A DNA stretch of 64,000 nt from Bicyclus anynana (lineage: Eukaryota > Arthropoda > Insecta > Lepidoptera > Nymphalidae): assembly GCF_947172395.1 (NCBI RefSeq), contig NC_069095.1:16032271-16096270 (forward strand). The letters are read 5' to 3'. This document shows positions 10,751-22,201 of this stretch, in pieces (position 1 is the stretch's first letter; every line of letters begins with the position of its first letter). A program made the position numbers and the translations under genes. The notes below the pieces were generated by a model. The model did no database searches. It was not told the origin of the DNA and worked only from the letters and a program-made list of their open reading frames with translations.

Positions 10751-11087
10751 GACGGCCTCCGTGGCGCAGTGGTATGCGCGGTGCATTTACAAGACGGAGG
10801 TCCTGGGTTCGATCCCCGGCTGGGCAAATTGAGATTTTCTTAATTTGTCCAGGTCTGGCTGGTGAGAGGCTTCGGCCGTGGCTAGTTACCACCCTACCGG
10901 CAAAGACGTACTGCCGAGCGATTTAGCGTTCCGGTACGATGCCGTGTAGAAACCGAAAAGGGTATGGATTTTCATCCTCCTCCTAACAAGTTAGCCCGCT
11001 TTCATCTTAGACTGCAACATCACTAACCATCAAGTGAGATTGTAGTCAAGGGCTAACTTGTAAAGAATAAAAATAAATAAAAAAAAC
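10751..11087 (+). mobile_element. SINE family A, near full length
   Basis: The head shows pol III box A (TGGCGCAGTGGTATGCGCGG) and box B (GGTTCGATCCC), resembling a tRNA but lacking a matching acceptor stem. The body has GAGATTTTCTTAATTTGTCC, GGCTTCGGCCGTGGCTAGTT and TTCATCCTCCTCCTAACAAG. The tail is A-rich with AATAAA-like units. This is one of the best copies for defining the family. Confidence 0.9.
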
Positions 11088-11248
11088 TTCAGTTTGAAGA
11101 GGGCACTTGATGATGATGATGAATGTAAAGTATAATGGGTTTAGTAGAGATTGCAAGTTTAATCAATTTTCTCAAAGACAAGATCGCGGGCTAGTTAAAT
11201 CTTTATTATTAAAAAAAACGAATCATCTTTAAAATATATTAAAGTCAA

Positions 11249-11313
11249 AGTGTAAGTTCATTTATTTCAATTAGGCTTTACTTAGTTTACAAGCACTTTT
11301 GAAACGTGAAGTT
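11249..11313 (-). mobile_element. Retrotransposon 3'-end fragment (same family as 4791)
   Basis: A short reverse-orientation copy of the terminal segment: TTTACAAGCACTTTTGAAAC after TTATTTCAATTAGGCTT. Only the last ~65 bp are recognisable. Confidence 0.6.
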
Positions 11314-12599
11314 ATAACATGAGGTAACGGTGAGTCGAAAACTTAAAACTAAAGTTACGAGGGTTCCAAACACGACTTGGTCCGAAAGAGCCAAACTCAG
11401 TCAGGATTTGTAAAAGCATACTAAAACTAAGTAAAGAAAGCTTACAAAATCGATAGCCTAAATCTAACCTAGGATAATAGCTTTAGTTTTAAGTTTAAAC
11501 CTTAGTTATCACCTTTACAATTATTTAAAAGATTACCACAATTTACTGGACAGTTAAAACATGAAAACATATGTTTAACGCAGCAATATAAAAAGACACA
11601 CACAATACGGACGCAAACAGCGGAGCGTAAAATAATTATTACATCTGATACAAGGGAGTCCGTAAACAAGGCTCATTGTGAGACAGAAGCTATAGATAAT
11701 ATTTCACGTGGAACAAAAGCCTACGTTTTGGACCGACAAAGCGTCGCAAATCTTATTTACAGACACACAGATAACTATCTCATTCTTTCAACAATGGCCG
11801 GCTCATAAGCGGGAGCCTAATTAGTAATATTCAAAGTGCATTGTGGTGGCTATCTGGAAACGTACAATAAGATGGAAATGCGTTTATCTAGGGCGATACG
11901 CTTACGACCGCCTGCGACAATTATCAGCGGGATGACGGTGCTTTCTTTGCGGTAAACAGCGGATACATCGCAATGTGTAGTGTACATTGCTTGTTGGCGA
12001 TACGAAGGATTGACAGACCGATAGCTTTGCGATCACAACCAAAATATTACACTTTTTATGTTATATCATCTGAAACCTATATTCAGTACCTAAAATTAAA
12101 TAAATCACACTTTCTTTGCCCTTATTCGGCAGAAGGTTTATTTAACAAAAGATGTCTAATTTTTCATAAGCTTGTTTCGTTGGATAGACGGGTCAGTTTT
12201 CCGGGTAACAAGTAATGAAAATTTGCTTGTTTATGCTGTTAGCGGAATAAATAATATTTTACTTTTTATGTTAAATATATATATATAAACAAATTTTTAT
12301 TTTTTTTATTTTTCAGAGACGTGCTTATGTTGCTCGTTGCTAACATACTGATGGAATAGATTTGTTTATTTATGGTTTTATTAATGGTTGATTTTTTTTG
12401 TATGTAAAGTGTAAACTAAGGGACTCATATTTTAAGAGCCTTTTGTTGATAGTTGCTAACAGACTGAAGCAACCAATTTAATACTACAAAAATCACAAAT
12501 AGGAAACGAGTTTGCTTTAGACTCGACTGAAGTAAACCTTCAGCTTTCCCTCCCAACGTCCCATCGCCTCGCCCGATTACAATTTTCGTAACAAAACCA
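11314..12599. other. Non-coding, upstream of CpG island
   Basis: AT-rich. Related text TTGCTCGTTGCTAACATACT (12333) and GATAGTTGCTAACAGACTGA (12448) indicates a weak local repeat. No gene found. Confidence 0.45.
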
Positions 12600-12790
12600 G
12601 CAATGGATGGTGTTCAGTTATCGCGGCCGTATCGTCGCGTTTCCGGCGCACCGCTCGTGTGGGGAATGCGTAATGCGCGGTAGTGCGCGCCCGTGTAGCG
12701 CGGTGCGGCGGTATTGTCTCAGTCCAGTTCGAACGTAAATTGAATGCGCTCTGTCTACTCGCTAATTTAGAGAGAATTATTTCGCTGTTC
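12600..12790 (+). promoter_or_regulatory. CpG-rich promoter-like island with initiator motif
   Basis: About 120 bp of high GC and many CpGs (for example GCGCGCCCGTGTAGCGCGGT) precede TCAGTC at 12719-12724, the arthropod initiator consensus. No TATA box is at the right distance. No downstream coding exon is recognised, so a transcript start is only inferred. Confidence 0.3.
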
Positions 12791-12951
12791 GCGGAAATTA
12801 TGGCTGTTTAGGTTTGGAGTTTTCGACTTGCGGCTTGTATAGGAATAGCGAGTTTGTAGTTTTTGGATTTCGAATTGTTACTTTTGTGTTTCCATATTTG
12901 ATTAGTACTTTAGATTTAAATATTAAGTATTGCAACATTGCATGCTGTTTC

Positions 12952-13150
12952 AATTCAAAATTTCAATATTCATTCAATTCAAGTAGGCTCAGTTTACAAG
13001 CACTTTTGTAACGTCTGTTGACTATTTGTAAAGGTTCAACCACCGGTTCGGAAGGCTTCTTTCTGGTCTTGGTTCTGCTGAGGAGAGCCGGCAAGAAACT
13101 CAACAGGTGCTCTTTAAAAAAATTCATAGAGTAGGTATAATTTACAATTG
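12952..13150 (-). mobile_element. Retrotransposon 3'-end copy (same family as 4791)
   Basis: Reverse-orientation copy with the landmarks AAGTAGGCTCAGTTTACAAG, CCACCGGTTCGGAAGG, GCCGGCAAGAAACTCAACAG and the preceding RT-proximal sequence. About 200 bp remain, so it is severely 5'-truncated. Confidence 0.8.
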
Positions 13151-13974
13151 ATATTCGATTTATATAATTTATACTTATACAAGTAAAACTATTATCTCGT
13201 AGATATTTGACAAGTTGTATGGAGCAGTTGTTAGTGCTGTGGTTAACAGTATAATATATAAATTTATATAATATTAAGACGTTTTAATATGGAAATACGT
13301 ACTTAATTTAATGTCCAAAAGAAGTTTTGTCACCAAGTAAAGTATTTATCATCATCTAGAAGTTAACAAAATGTGTATCAAATTAAGGAAGCACAAATAT
13401 GGCTAATTGAATAAAGAAATTTTCAATTGGAGTTTAAAAAGTTTTTCTCTTCCAACCCAAAAGAGTTTCAAATCAGTAGATAACAAATACTTGTCCGCAA
13501 CAGTAATAACTCACCAGCCGGCAAGTGACCGCACCGACCGCCCACCACGCACCACAAGAAACCCTATTTCTTGCTGTTAGCGCAAGAAATTAGTATAAAT
13601 GGCGAAATTAATTAAACCTTTACATTACAGAAGGCTCCGGTGCCGTTTTTATTTTTGTAAGGGCGCCCGCATACTGCTGGGTAAACATTACAGTTTACCT
13701 TCATGAATTTGTATGGAGTCTGTATGGAGAGAGGGGGATTCATTAATTTGATATAATGTTCGGCTTGAGCTACTGAAAAGTACTAGGGCGTCTTAAAGCA
13801 GCTGAGCAAAAACAAGTGAAATAAAAAACAAATTAGGAAGAGATCAGCATACAAAAGGCGGCGGCGCTGAAGAGAAATAATATATACAGTTCGTCAGTAT
13901 TTTTATATTTCAGTAGGTATATAATTTAACTTAGCATTTTACTTTAATGTCTAATAGTGTAATCACGCCTCAAC
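13151..13974. other. Non-coding
   Basis: No gene or known repeat recognised. Confidence 0.45.
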
Positions 13975-14060
13975 ATTATCATCATTATCATGACCAACCC
14001 ATATTCGGCTCACTTCTGAGCTCGATCCTCAGGCAGTCATGAAGAACCAACGAGGAAGCA
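13975..14060 (-). mobile_element. SINE family B-like 3'-end remnant
   Basis: ATCATGACCAACCCATATTC and GGCTCACTTCTGAGCTCGA match the family B end; sequence after about 14060 departs from the family. Confidence 0.5.
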
Positions 14061-14440
14061 ACACCCATTTGAATTGAAATTCACAGACGGGTAAGAATCA
14101 GCAGTGTGCGCTGACTCTTACGCCGTAATAGCGAGTGCCAGTAGCAACACCCCGCTGTTCCCGACTGGTCGTCGCTTCTGTATGTTTCATGAAATATTCC
14201 CGATGCTTATCTAGATACGTTCGGAAAATCAACGGCCGCGGCTCGCTCTTTGTTGTATCAGTTTATGAGCTCGAATTTGTTTTTGCTACCCTTACTTTGT
14301 TTTAATAATTCGCTGTAAGTTGCGATTGTACAAAAAGGAAATTAATATTAAAAAATCATTTTTAAAATCAAGCTTTTCAATAAATTTGATTGGCGTTGAA
14401 GTCCCAAGTGTTGGAATGACGATCCTGTGCTGCAAAGCGT

Positions 14441-14584
14441 TGGTAGGCCATTCCCAAACGGTCGTCTCAGCTGAGGTCCGAGTCACAAAAGAGACGCCTC
14501 TAAAGAGTCGTTTCGGCTATCTTCTTCGGGCCCTATTAGGCGAAGCTCTCCCCGGTGACACTGCTGAGGAGCCTACGGCACTTT
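14441..14584. repeat. Dispersed repeat, copy 2
   Basis: Second copy of the repeat at 4288, with GGTAGGCCATTCCCAAACGG, CCCCGGTGACACTGCTGAGG and GCCTACGGCACTTT. Directly precedes the RTE-type end at 14612 and may be part of that element. Confidence 0.5.
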
Positions 14585-14611
14585 ATCAAGAAAAAAAAAG
14601 TGGTAGTCCAC

Positions 14612-14769
14612 TGATGAACCGATGATATCAAGTGATTTATACAGGGAGTCACCAGATGCAGGCAACTCAAGACAATGGTGTTGCGTTGGTTTGGTGTTTT
14701 CCATGCAGGAGGCCTATGTCCAGCAGTGGACGTCTATCTGCTGGCACTGGCTATGATGACGATAATGAT
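14612..14769 (+). mobile_element. RTE-type retrotransposon 3' end
   Basis: CACCAGATGCAGGCAACTCA, GGCCTATGTCCAGCAGTGGA and CGTCTATCTGCTGG match the same terminal coding stretch as 740-899 (YVQQWTSI-like), ending in GATGACGATAATGAT. Degraded. Confidence 0.6.
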
Positions 14770-14957
14770 CCTTACTTTAAAATGTTAACAGTTTGTTGCG
14801 ATTGTATTCGTTTGTATTAGATTAGAAGATATTTAAAAAAGGTTTATTTTCCGATTTTGCAGGCTCTGAATTTGTTCAACGTTACCGGGTGGTTTGGGCA
14901 AGAGCAAAAACGAACAGTGTCGGGATTCGGGGATAGAACAACGGATAGGATACACCT

Positions 14958-15165
14958 TGGGACTCCAACAATCATCGGCTCTTCGAACTATGTGTCCCGG
15001 CCGTTGCCACTTCAGCTTCGCGACTCGTTGAACTATGTGGGTAACTTTGGTTCTTCTGCGGATCTCCTCATTTCTGATTCGATCACCCAGAGACCCTCCG
15101 AACACAGTTCGCTGCATCACCCACTGAGTGACTGTTAGCCTTCTTATGAAAGCCATAATCGACAA
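14958..15165 (-). mobile_element. RTE-type retrotransposon C-terminal coding fragment
   Basis: Minus-strand translation reads RRLTVTQWVMQRTVFGGSLG, RIRNEEIRRRTKVTHI and RVAKLKWQRPGHIVRR, the conserved C-terminal block of RTE-type endonuclease-reverse transcriptases. The frame is open over this block but starts and ends in unrelated sequence. It lies tail to tail with the fragment at 14612. Confidence 0.8.
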
Positions 15166-15205
15166 TTTAGCGATTAAAAAAACAGACTTAAAAAACACCT
15201 TTGAT

Positions 15206-15550
15206 GGCCCCCGTGGCGCAGTGGTATGCGCGGTGGATTTACAAAACGGAGGTCCTAAGTTCGATCCCCAGCTGGGCAGATTGAGATTTTCTTAATTGGT
15301 CCAGGTCTGGCTGGTGAGAGGCTTCGGCCGTGGCTAGTTACCACCCTACCGGCAAAAACGTACCGCCAAGCGATTTAGCGTTCCGGTACGATGCCGTGTA
15401 GAAACCGAAAGGGGTGTGGATTTTCATCCTCCTCCTAACAAGTTATTCCGCTTCCATCTAAAACTACATCATCACTTACCATCAGGTGAGATTGTAGTCA
15501 AGGGCTAACTTGTAAATAATAAAAAATAAAATAAATAATAAATAAAAAAA
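15206..15550 (+). mobile_element. SINE family A, full length
   Basis: Complete copy with head CCCGTGGCGCAGTGGTATGC, box B GTTCGATCCCC, the shared body and a long A/T tail built of AATAAA-like units. It is nearly identical in layout to the copy at 10751. Confidence 0.9.
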
Positions 15551-16377
15551 TACACCCAGTAATCGAAATGTGCTGTCTACTGATCAGTATGAAGGCGAAA
15601 AAACAGCCGAACATAGAACTTCCTCTGTGGAAGTTGGTTAAAAAGTAATTCAAAACAATACAATGTCTTGATGAATTCATCGGCGTGTGGTACTTCAATA
15701 TGAATTGAAAGCAAGACGCCAGGCCCCCATGGAACTCCCGTCGTACCCACAGTCGGCAGTCAATATTGGGTCATTTAACATTTTTATTGCGTCCCGACGT
15801 CATAACCCAACGTTATGACTGAAACGATTCATTATGAAAACATGAGTTGAAATATTTATTGGCCTGCTGATTTAGTGTCAGTTGTGTGCTGATAGTGAAA
15901 TATTAGTCAGGTATCACATTTGTATGAGCAATGAAGAAAGCGAATTGATTACTTCAGGACTTTTTGTTTGAGGACATCACCTGCTCTTAGGTTTGATGCT
16001 GTTTAAGACGGTAAGTTGTTAAATTGGAAGGGGAATTTGCTGATGTACTCGTATATCTACTAAAAGTGACTCTCCATTACTGAAGGTCCTAAAATTCTCC
16101 TTATTCATGGCTAGGCGGAAAAGTTGGAAAAATATATAAGGGAGTGGACTGTCTTTATGCCAGTCCACTCCCTGACGTCGCCGCAACCCTACACACAACG
16201 TTCACAAGTGCGTGACTTCACTCAAGGTCATTATCTGCCATTCTAGGGTCTAATTTTAGTTACAGTTTGATTTGTTAATTAAGTTGTCCTGACAAGTGTT
16301 GTGAATCATAACCTTTGTTCGACATTAGTTTTCTTATATTTGTAATCACTTTTGAGTCCTATAATATCCCTTATATT
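15551..16377. other. Non-coding
   Basis: Only the perfect hairpin at 16140-16172 stands out. Confidence 0.45.
16140..16172. repeat. Perfect 12-bp hairpin
   Basis: GGGAGTGGACTG and CAGTCCACTCCC are perfectly complementary around a 9-nt loop. GC-rich in an AT-rich background. Confidence 0.9.
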
Positions 16378-16690
16378 TCCAGGACTTCTTCCTTCTTCCT
16401 ACTACCCCTATTTTGCCTGCAATCTTGTCCGTCATAATTGTTTGTCTACTTACCTAACGTGTCGCAAAATATGTCCGAGGTAAGACCTTCCGCTGCATGA
16501 TAGTTTTAACAAGGCCAGTTTTCTTTTGCAATCTGGCAAGAACCTAAAAGTTAGACACTTTGGCCGTCCAGCTTATGCGGAGCATTCTATGGTATGTCCA
16601 CAGCTTAAAGGCTTCCAGCTCATTACATATGCCTTCTATTTGGGTTCATGCTTCACAGAATCAATATCTTGAGTACCTTATGCCGCTAAA
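16378..16690 (-). mobile_element. Degraded non-LTR retrotransposon C-terminus
   Basis: Minus-strand pieces ELEAFKLWTYHRMLRISWTA, KKTGLVKTIMQRKV and IAGKIGVVGRRKKSW match the C-terminal region found in several LINE clades (ELEAFE.W.YRRMLRISW ... GKI.GRRG.GRR..SW). In-frame stops and small indels show it is dead. Confidence 0.7.
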
Positions 16691-17383
16691 TAACTGCTTT
16701 GTAAGTCCAGTGATTCCTATTTGGCTTTAGATCACGAGGTTCTGAGCAGACATGTAGAGCTTTCTTTCTTCTAAGAAATTTTCACTTATCACTCCACCCG
16801 CATTAAAAAAATAATGTTTCATCTAAGGTGCCTGAGTGAGAATCCTGCCCTTTTAGGAGGCCGATAAAATAGGCTGATAATAATAAATAAACAAACTATA
16901 GCCTATAATACGAGTAGAGTCTTTCCATAAGGGTTGCTTTTAACTTTTAAATATCATTATCAGATGTCAAATATAATGATTGGTAACTGACAGCTTAATG
17001 TGCTCAATCCGAGGCACAGGGGTATTTCTCAACCCCGGATTGAAAATGTATACCTACTGAGAATTTCTTAAAATAAAGACTAACTTTTCAAGCCACCAAA
17101 ACACCATAATTACTTATCTATACACGGACAGCATTTTTAATTATTAACAAAATGTATATATGTATAGTTGGTTCAGTCCTTACGTCTGGCGCGGCCCGCG
17201 AATGCTTCTGTAATGAAATGACAATTACCAGCGGGCCCGAGCATTCCTCCCCACATTACGCAATCGGGAATCCGATCCCTGTTACCCCTACTACGGGCAC
17301 CGGGCAGGCTAACAAATGCTCTTGGATACGCATGGTCAGTTGCATGACCAAGATAAATATGACTACAATCGTTTATGAAACAA
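16691..17383. other. Non-coding
   Basis: Possibly further decayed retrotransposon sequence up to about 16860; the 99-codon frame at 17152 has no recognised domain. Confidence 0.4.
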
Positions 17384-17490
17384 CTAGTGGACGCCCACGA
17401 TTTCGCCTACGCGTGAAATTCAGTTTTTTACAAATATCGCATGAACCATGATTTTATCGGAGATAAAAAGTAGCCTATATAATGTTGCTC
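17384..17490 (-). mobile_element. Helitron-like 3'-end fragment
   Basis: Plus-strand CTAGTGGACGCCCACGATTT is the reverse of the Helitron 3' hairpin and CTAG end, after an A. TTTTATCGGAGATAAAAAGT and GCCTATATAATG follow, typical of the body. Confidence 0.6.
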
Positions 17491-17869
17491 AATAATCTCC
17501 TTTATTTTTCAGTGACATTTAGGCATTTTTTAAAAGATTGATTCTGTTTTGATGCCGTGTAAATTAACTATTAAGCACTTGATATTTTTTTTGTTCTTTT
17601 TTTCCCATGGTCGCATAACAACAACAGCAGCATACTATGAGGTGTTGTAGGGAAATTTAAATCACACACAGACACTTAAATTTTATTTATATGTAGATAT
17701 AGATTACAAGTTTACTTGACTGTGATCTCATCATCATTAAACTATTTTAATTGCCCACTACACAGCCAAGTCGCCTCTTATAAGAGAGAGCGTTTGAAGC
17801 TTAAACTAATTATGAAGCTCTAATGTGAGTTGGTGAGCTAAAGGATAATAGCTTTTGCATTTGTAACTA

Positions 17870-18050
17870 TCATTAACAGATCTAAACAACAACGACAGCT
17901 TTATTTGATCTCTGAGGCAGGAGGCTGTACCACCATCAATTTCCCAACTAAAACTGGAAATTTCTTGGAAGAAAGATAAACTCGATATTTCATTGCCCGA
18001 GCCAGGATTCGAACCCAAAATAATACGATACGAAATCGCATAACCTAACT
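17870..18050 (-). mobile_element. Third tRNA-derived SINE family, degraded
   Basis: Read on the minus strand, a box B-like GGGTTCGAATCCTGGCTCGG near 18017-17995 is followed by a body ending in TGCCTCAGAGATCAAATAAA, which resembles the lepidopteran SINE that normally ends near a GCCGTCGGTCCCG motif. Diverged; the family label is inference. Confidence 0.45.
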
Positions 18051-19497
18051 AACTGTTTAACAAAACACAGCTTAAAACGACAAAAAAATATTGTTTGAGC
18101 AATATAGGTACAGCAATACTGCTTCGAATGAGCATCATATTTTTCTACCATCCTAACGATTTTTCTCAGAAAACTAGCTCCTCGGCTAGACTAGAAGTCT
18201 AGAATTCCTAATATAATATAACATTCCAGCAAGGGCAGTCCTGTTGGCAATAAATCAGCTAACAGTTCCAAGATTCCTTCACCTCGTCAAATACCAACGT
18301 CTCAAAGTTCTCATTAAACGGTTTTTACAATCCGGTATAAGCAAATTTAAAAAAAACGAACATCCTCATTAACAGATAAAAATCATTCAACGCGTGCATA
18401 GTAAACACACTTAATCGATTTTATATGCTATTATGTCCAATCGATCGCGATATTAGCGCTGCGAATAAAAGTAAAAACAAACAGTTCCCTAGAATTAAAA
18501 TTAATTACAATCGCCTCGCCTAGCGACGTTCGACTTTTTTTCATTCTTATTGCTTTCCAGCGGTTTTTCTGAGAAAATGTCGCGACCAATGGTAGGGGCG
18601 CTCGCATTTATCGCATCGACGACGTTCAATTGTTTTATAAATAAAGCCCCCGCAAAAAATACTATCGATCAATCGTGCGAAAGTCGAGTGATGGAAAACG
18701 ATAGCTCCCCTCGCACACTAATTCCAACCCTACTTCATTATAAATAGAGCACACTCTCCAATCAACTGTCACAAACAGCCTCGTTCTAAAGAGATGGACG
18801 ATCCAAAGTCAACTGTGCCACCATCAAAATAGATATCAATTTTATAAAACAAACGAATACGCGTCATAATCGTGCGTCCGCAGACGTGAAAGATTCCATA
18901 CGAGAGCTGTCCAAACATTTTATACTTTCAAATACGCGGTGCCTTATCTATAGTGATGATCTGAAATATGTTATCGCTCGATCGACCCGCGGGATGGATC
19001 TTAGATCTTTATTACATGGGTTTCAAAATTCACCGCTGCGTCGGCCATTTTATCCGACGATATGACATTTAGAGGCATTGTTTTCCTTCGTTTTGTCCGG
19101 CTTCGTCAGGTTGTGACGTATTTATTGAGGTCCCCTGACGTACTCATTAAGTCAGCAGTGCTGATAAGATCATACTTTCAAGTGATAAGGAGGTCCGTTT
19201 TAAAGTTTCATGCGGCATATCGCGATAGCATCGATATATCGATCCTTATTTTTTATATCGGTTAAATATTAAATCGATCATTAGTACGGGTCTGCTCGAG
19301 TTTGCTTCGCCTGTCGAGTGACATGGAGCTAATTAATAGAAGCCTTATTAGCAGCTCTCTTTATAGTTATTAATTAAGCCTTAACAACCCAGTAGCTCAA
19401 CGGTTCAAAATGAATTTGAATCCAAAATGGCCTAGGATCACTTTTGCGTATCGTCAATACCTGAAATGCCGTATTCTTTATCGTAACACTCTGAAGA
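18051..19497. other. Non-coding, moderately CpG-rich
   Basis: Unique-looking DNA with several ATCGAT-rich stretches (18410-18440, 19220-19280) and the weak TATA candidate. No coding exon recognised. Confidence 0.4.
18739..18764 (+). promoter_or_regulatory. TATA-type promoter candidate
   Basis: TATAAATAG at 18739 is followed after 25 bp by ATCAACT, a weak initiator. The sequence upstream is CpG-richer than average. Nothing coding follows, and AT-rich DNA produces such boxes by chance. Confidence 0.15.
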
Positions 19498-19548
19498 GTG
19501 GTCGTGGTCGTCATGTGGTCGTGGTCGTCATGTGGTCGTGGGCGTCAT
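19498..19548. repeat. 17-bp minisatellite
   Basis: Three consecutive units of GTGGTCGTGGTCGTCAT; the third has G for T at one position. Confidence 0.9.
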
Positions 19549-19554
19549 TTGGTG

Positions 19555-19642
19555 GCCTCAGTATCCGTCGCCATTGGTAACCTGCCACGCGCAGGTCCTA
19601 CAGTGAACGTCCATCGGCTGATATGCCGATGATGATGATGGA
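19555..19642 (+). mobile_element. RTE-type retrotransposon 3'-terminal fragment
   Basis: TACAGTGAACGTCCATCGGC and TGATATGCCGATGATGATGA match the last codons and TGATGA tail. Only about 90 bp remain, preceded by a 17-bp tandem repeat. Confidence 0.55.
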
Positions 19643-19898
19643 GTAGGTATATGAAATTATTGAAGTGATAAATTCTTATGGGGAAGTAAACCGTAACGCG
19701 TTACGCCGCCACTCTATCTCACGCATACGGCAGCAGGTTTAGTTATCACTTCTGTCGAGCGTCCTGAGACACACACGATTTTTATCAATGTATTGTAGCT
19801 TCAGATGTTTTTACGAATTCTATTAAATTTTAAACACGATTTAATCAGATTAATATTTTTAAAACAATATATTATATTATGAATATAACCTAAAATCA

Positions 19899-20064
19899 CA
19901 CTAATATTATAAAGGCGAAAGTTTGTGTGTGTGTGTGTGTATGTTTGTTCCTCCTTTACGCTGCGGCTACTAAATCGATTTGGCTAAGATTTGGAATGGA
20001 AATAGATTTCACTCTGAATTAACACATCCCGGAAAATCCATGGTTCCGCGCGGGCGTCCGCTAG
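19899..20064 (+). mobile_element. Helitron-like element, complete short copy
   Basis: From ACTAATATTATAAAGGCGAA to GCGCGGGCGTCCGCTAG before T. It includes a (TG)n stretch at about 19924-19941 and AATTAACACATCCCGGAAAA, a shortened form of the body seen at 9114. Confidence 0.75.
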
Positions 20065-20340
20065 TATAATATATACAAAGCCACACACGCACACACCTCT
20101 TGACATATAAATGCTTAATTTCATTCAATTGAAACTCTGTCAAAAAGCAGCAACGAATGAATCGTTTTATATTGCGAAATATTCTTGGGTGAATATTTGA
20201 ATGACAACATAAAACACACCTCAAGACATTTTAATCCTTAATTATATTCAATTTAAAGCTCTTCCAATCAACGTAATGAATCAATCGGATTGACAATTTA
20301 CTGACAAACAAAATCTAAACTTTAAAATGGATATTAAATA

Positions 20341-20680
20341 TGACGCGGCGCAGTGGTCTGCGTGGTGGATTTACAAAACGGAGGTCCTGGGTTCGAATCC
20401 CGGCTGGGCAGATTGAGATTTTCTTAATTGGTTCAGGTCTGGCTAGAGGGAGGCTTCGGCCGTCGCTAGTTACCACCCTACCGGCTAAGACGTACCGCCA
20501 AGCGATTTAGCGTTCCGGTACGATGTCGTGTAGAAACCGAAAAGGAGTGTGGGTTTTCATCCTTCTCCTATCAAGTTAGCCCGCTTCCATCTTAGACTCC
20601 ATCATCACTTACCATCAGGTGACAATGTAGTCAAGGGCTAACTTGTAAAGAATATAAAAAAAATGAATGAAAAAAAAAAG
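20341..20680 (+). mobile_element. SINE family A, full length
   Basis: It starts inside box A (GACGCGGCGCAGTGGTCTGC), has box B GGTTCGAATCCC and the whole body, and ends in A-rich sequence after GGCTAACTTGTAAAGAATA. The first few head bases are absent. Confidence 0.9.
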
Positions 20681-21103
20681 GATGATATTTTATTCATTTT
20701 GAAGCTCAACCAATCGTCAGTGATGAGTCAAACAATTTAACTCTATTGACTATTTATACTACCAAATAGAACCACTAAAAATCAAGTGAATAGAGAAATT
20801 ATTATTTCAATTTTATTGAATTGTATACCAAGTAATCAACAGTAATTAATACTTTATTAACTAACACTTATTTATCACGCAAATTAGATGAAATCCAGAA
20901 ATTAATGCACAATTTAATTTAATCAAAAGCTCTATCAATGGTCAGAAATATATCAAACGAATTATTATTTTATTGACATTCTCAACTAAATATTTACAAA
21001 ACAAATATAACATGATATCGATAAAATGCTTTTTATTAATTTAAATTCAACCAATCAAAAATGAATCAAAAGTATCAATCGGATTAACAATTTATAGACA
21101 GAC

Positions 21104-21196
21104 ATTGTTGAATGAATGACAAATCCTGAAACTATCTGCATCTACATACTCCGAGTCGCAAGGTGGAAAACATCATGTAAATTGGATATAATAAAG
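21104..21196 (+). repeat. Direct repeat, copy 1
   Basis: GTTGAATGAATGACAAATCC, CATACTCCGAGTCGCAAGG and TGGAAAACATCATGTAAATT recur at 22112-22201 in the same orientation, about 1 kb downstream. Confidence 0.8.
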
Positions 21197-22111
21197 CGAA
21201 AGCCTGTGCAAGCTAGACCTACCTCATTTTATAAAACCTGAGATCTTTTACCCATGTTCAACCCTTGACCGTCCAAGTATAAAACGTTTGATCTTTTCAG
21301 TATTGTTATAAATCATGTCTTCAGATGCCAGTCACATAACAACGTGGCAATCATTCGCTAGAGATATCAGAACCTAAGTAACAGACTCAGGTATTAAAAA
21401 TTCGCTTTATTATACTCGTAATTAGACTCTTGCAGGTCACTTGTTACTTAAAACCTGGTACCTGCCTGCACTCCATAGTTGAATTTCATAATATTACACT
21501 GCTACGGTAGGAGTATAGGCTGACGAAGTAGAAACCCAGTCTATATACAAACTCGGGCCCAAAAAATGCAAACGATACATAGTTGAAAATTGGCCATAAA
21601 TTAGGAGGAGATATAAGGAGATCTCATGAGGCCAATTTTCAGAAAAATCTACGTTGGCTAAATTACTTGATCGAATCCTTTTGACATTAAATTCAATGCA
21701 TTATCTGTTTCAAACTTGACTTTGTCAGACTACTGATCAATTAGAACATCAATTTGACACACTTTATCAAAATCTCTAGGAAAACTGTTAGTTTGACAAA
21801 CATAATAGAATGAATTTGCTGTCAAATGTTTCCGAAGACACTGACGTTCACATTCAAAGACAACGCGCATTTTCAAAGACAGCCGACAACCAATGTCAAT
21901 AAGTGAAATAAGCATTTGTAAAGCTGGATCATTAAAAAAATAAAGAAATCAACTTTTTATCCAGTTGATTAATATTATTTCATCTGAGATCTAGTAAAAA
22001 ATACAAGATTTTTAGTACCTTGTATCCTTCTTAAGAGTGGATCCAATTTCGGCCTTCTCCGAATGTTATAAAATCACAAAGGTCTGGCTATACAGTCTCT
22101 CAATCGAGTGT

Positions 22112-22201
22112 TGAATGAATGACAAATCCTGGAGCAATCTGCATACTCCGAGCGACTCAGAGTCGCAAGGTGGAAAACATCATGTAGATTGGAGATATAA
22201 C
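22112..22201 (+). repeat. Direct repeat, copy 2
   Basis: Copy 2 of the repeat at 21104. It differs by small indels and has GAGCGACTCAGAGTCGCAAG where copy 1 has only GAGTCGCAAG. Confidence 0.8.

Noticed and set aside
10751..10825. Possible tRNA gene
   Set aside because: It is the head of a SINE repeated at least seven times with a long non-tRNA body.
17152..17451. 99-codon plus-strand frame
   Set aside because: It ends inside a Helitron-like fragment and has no recognisable domain.
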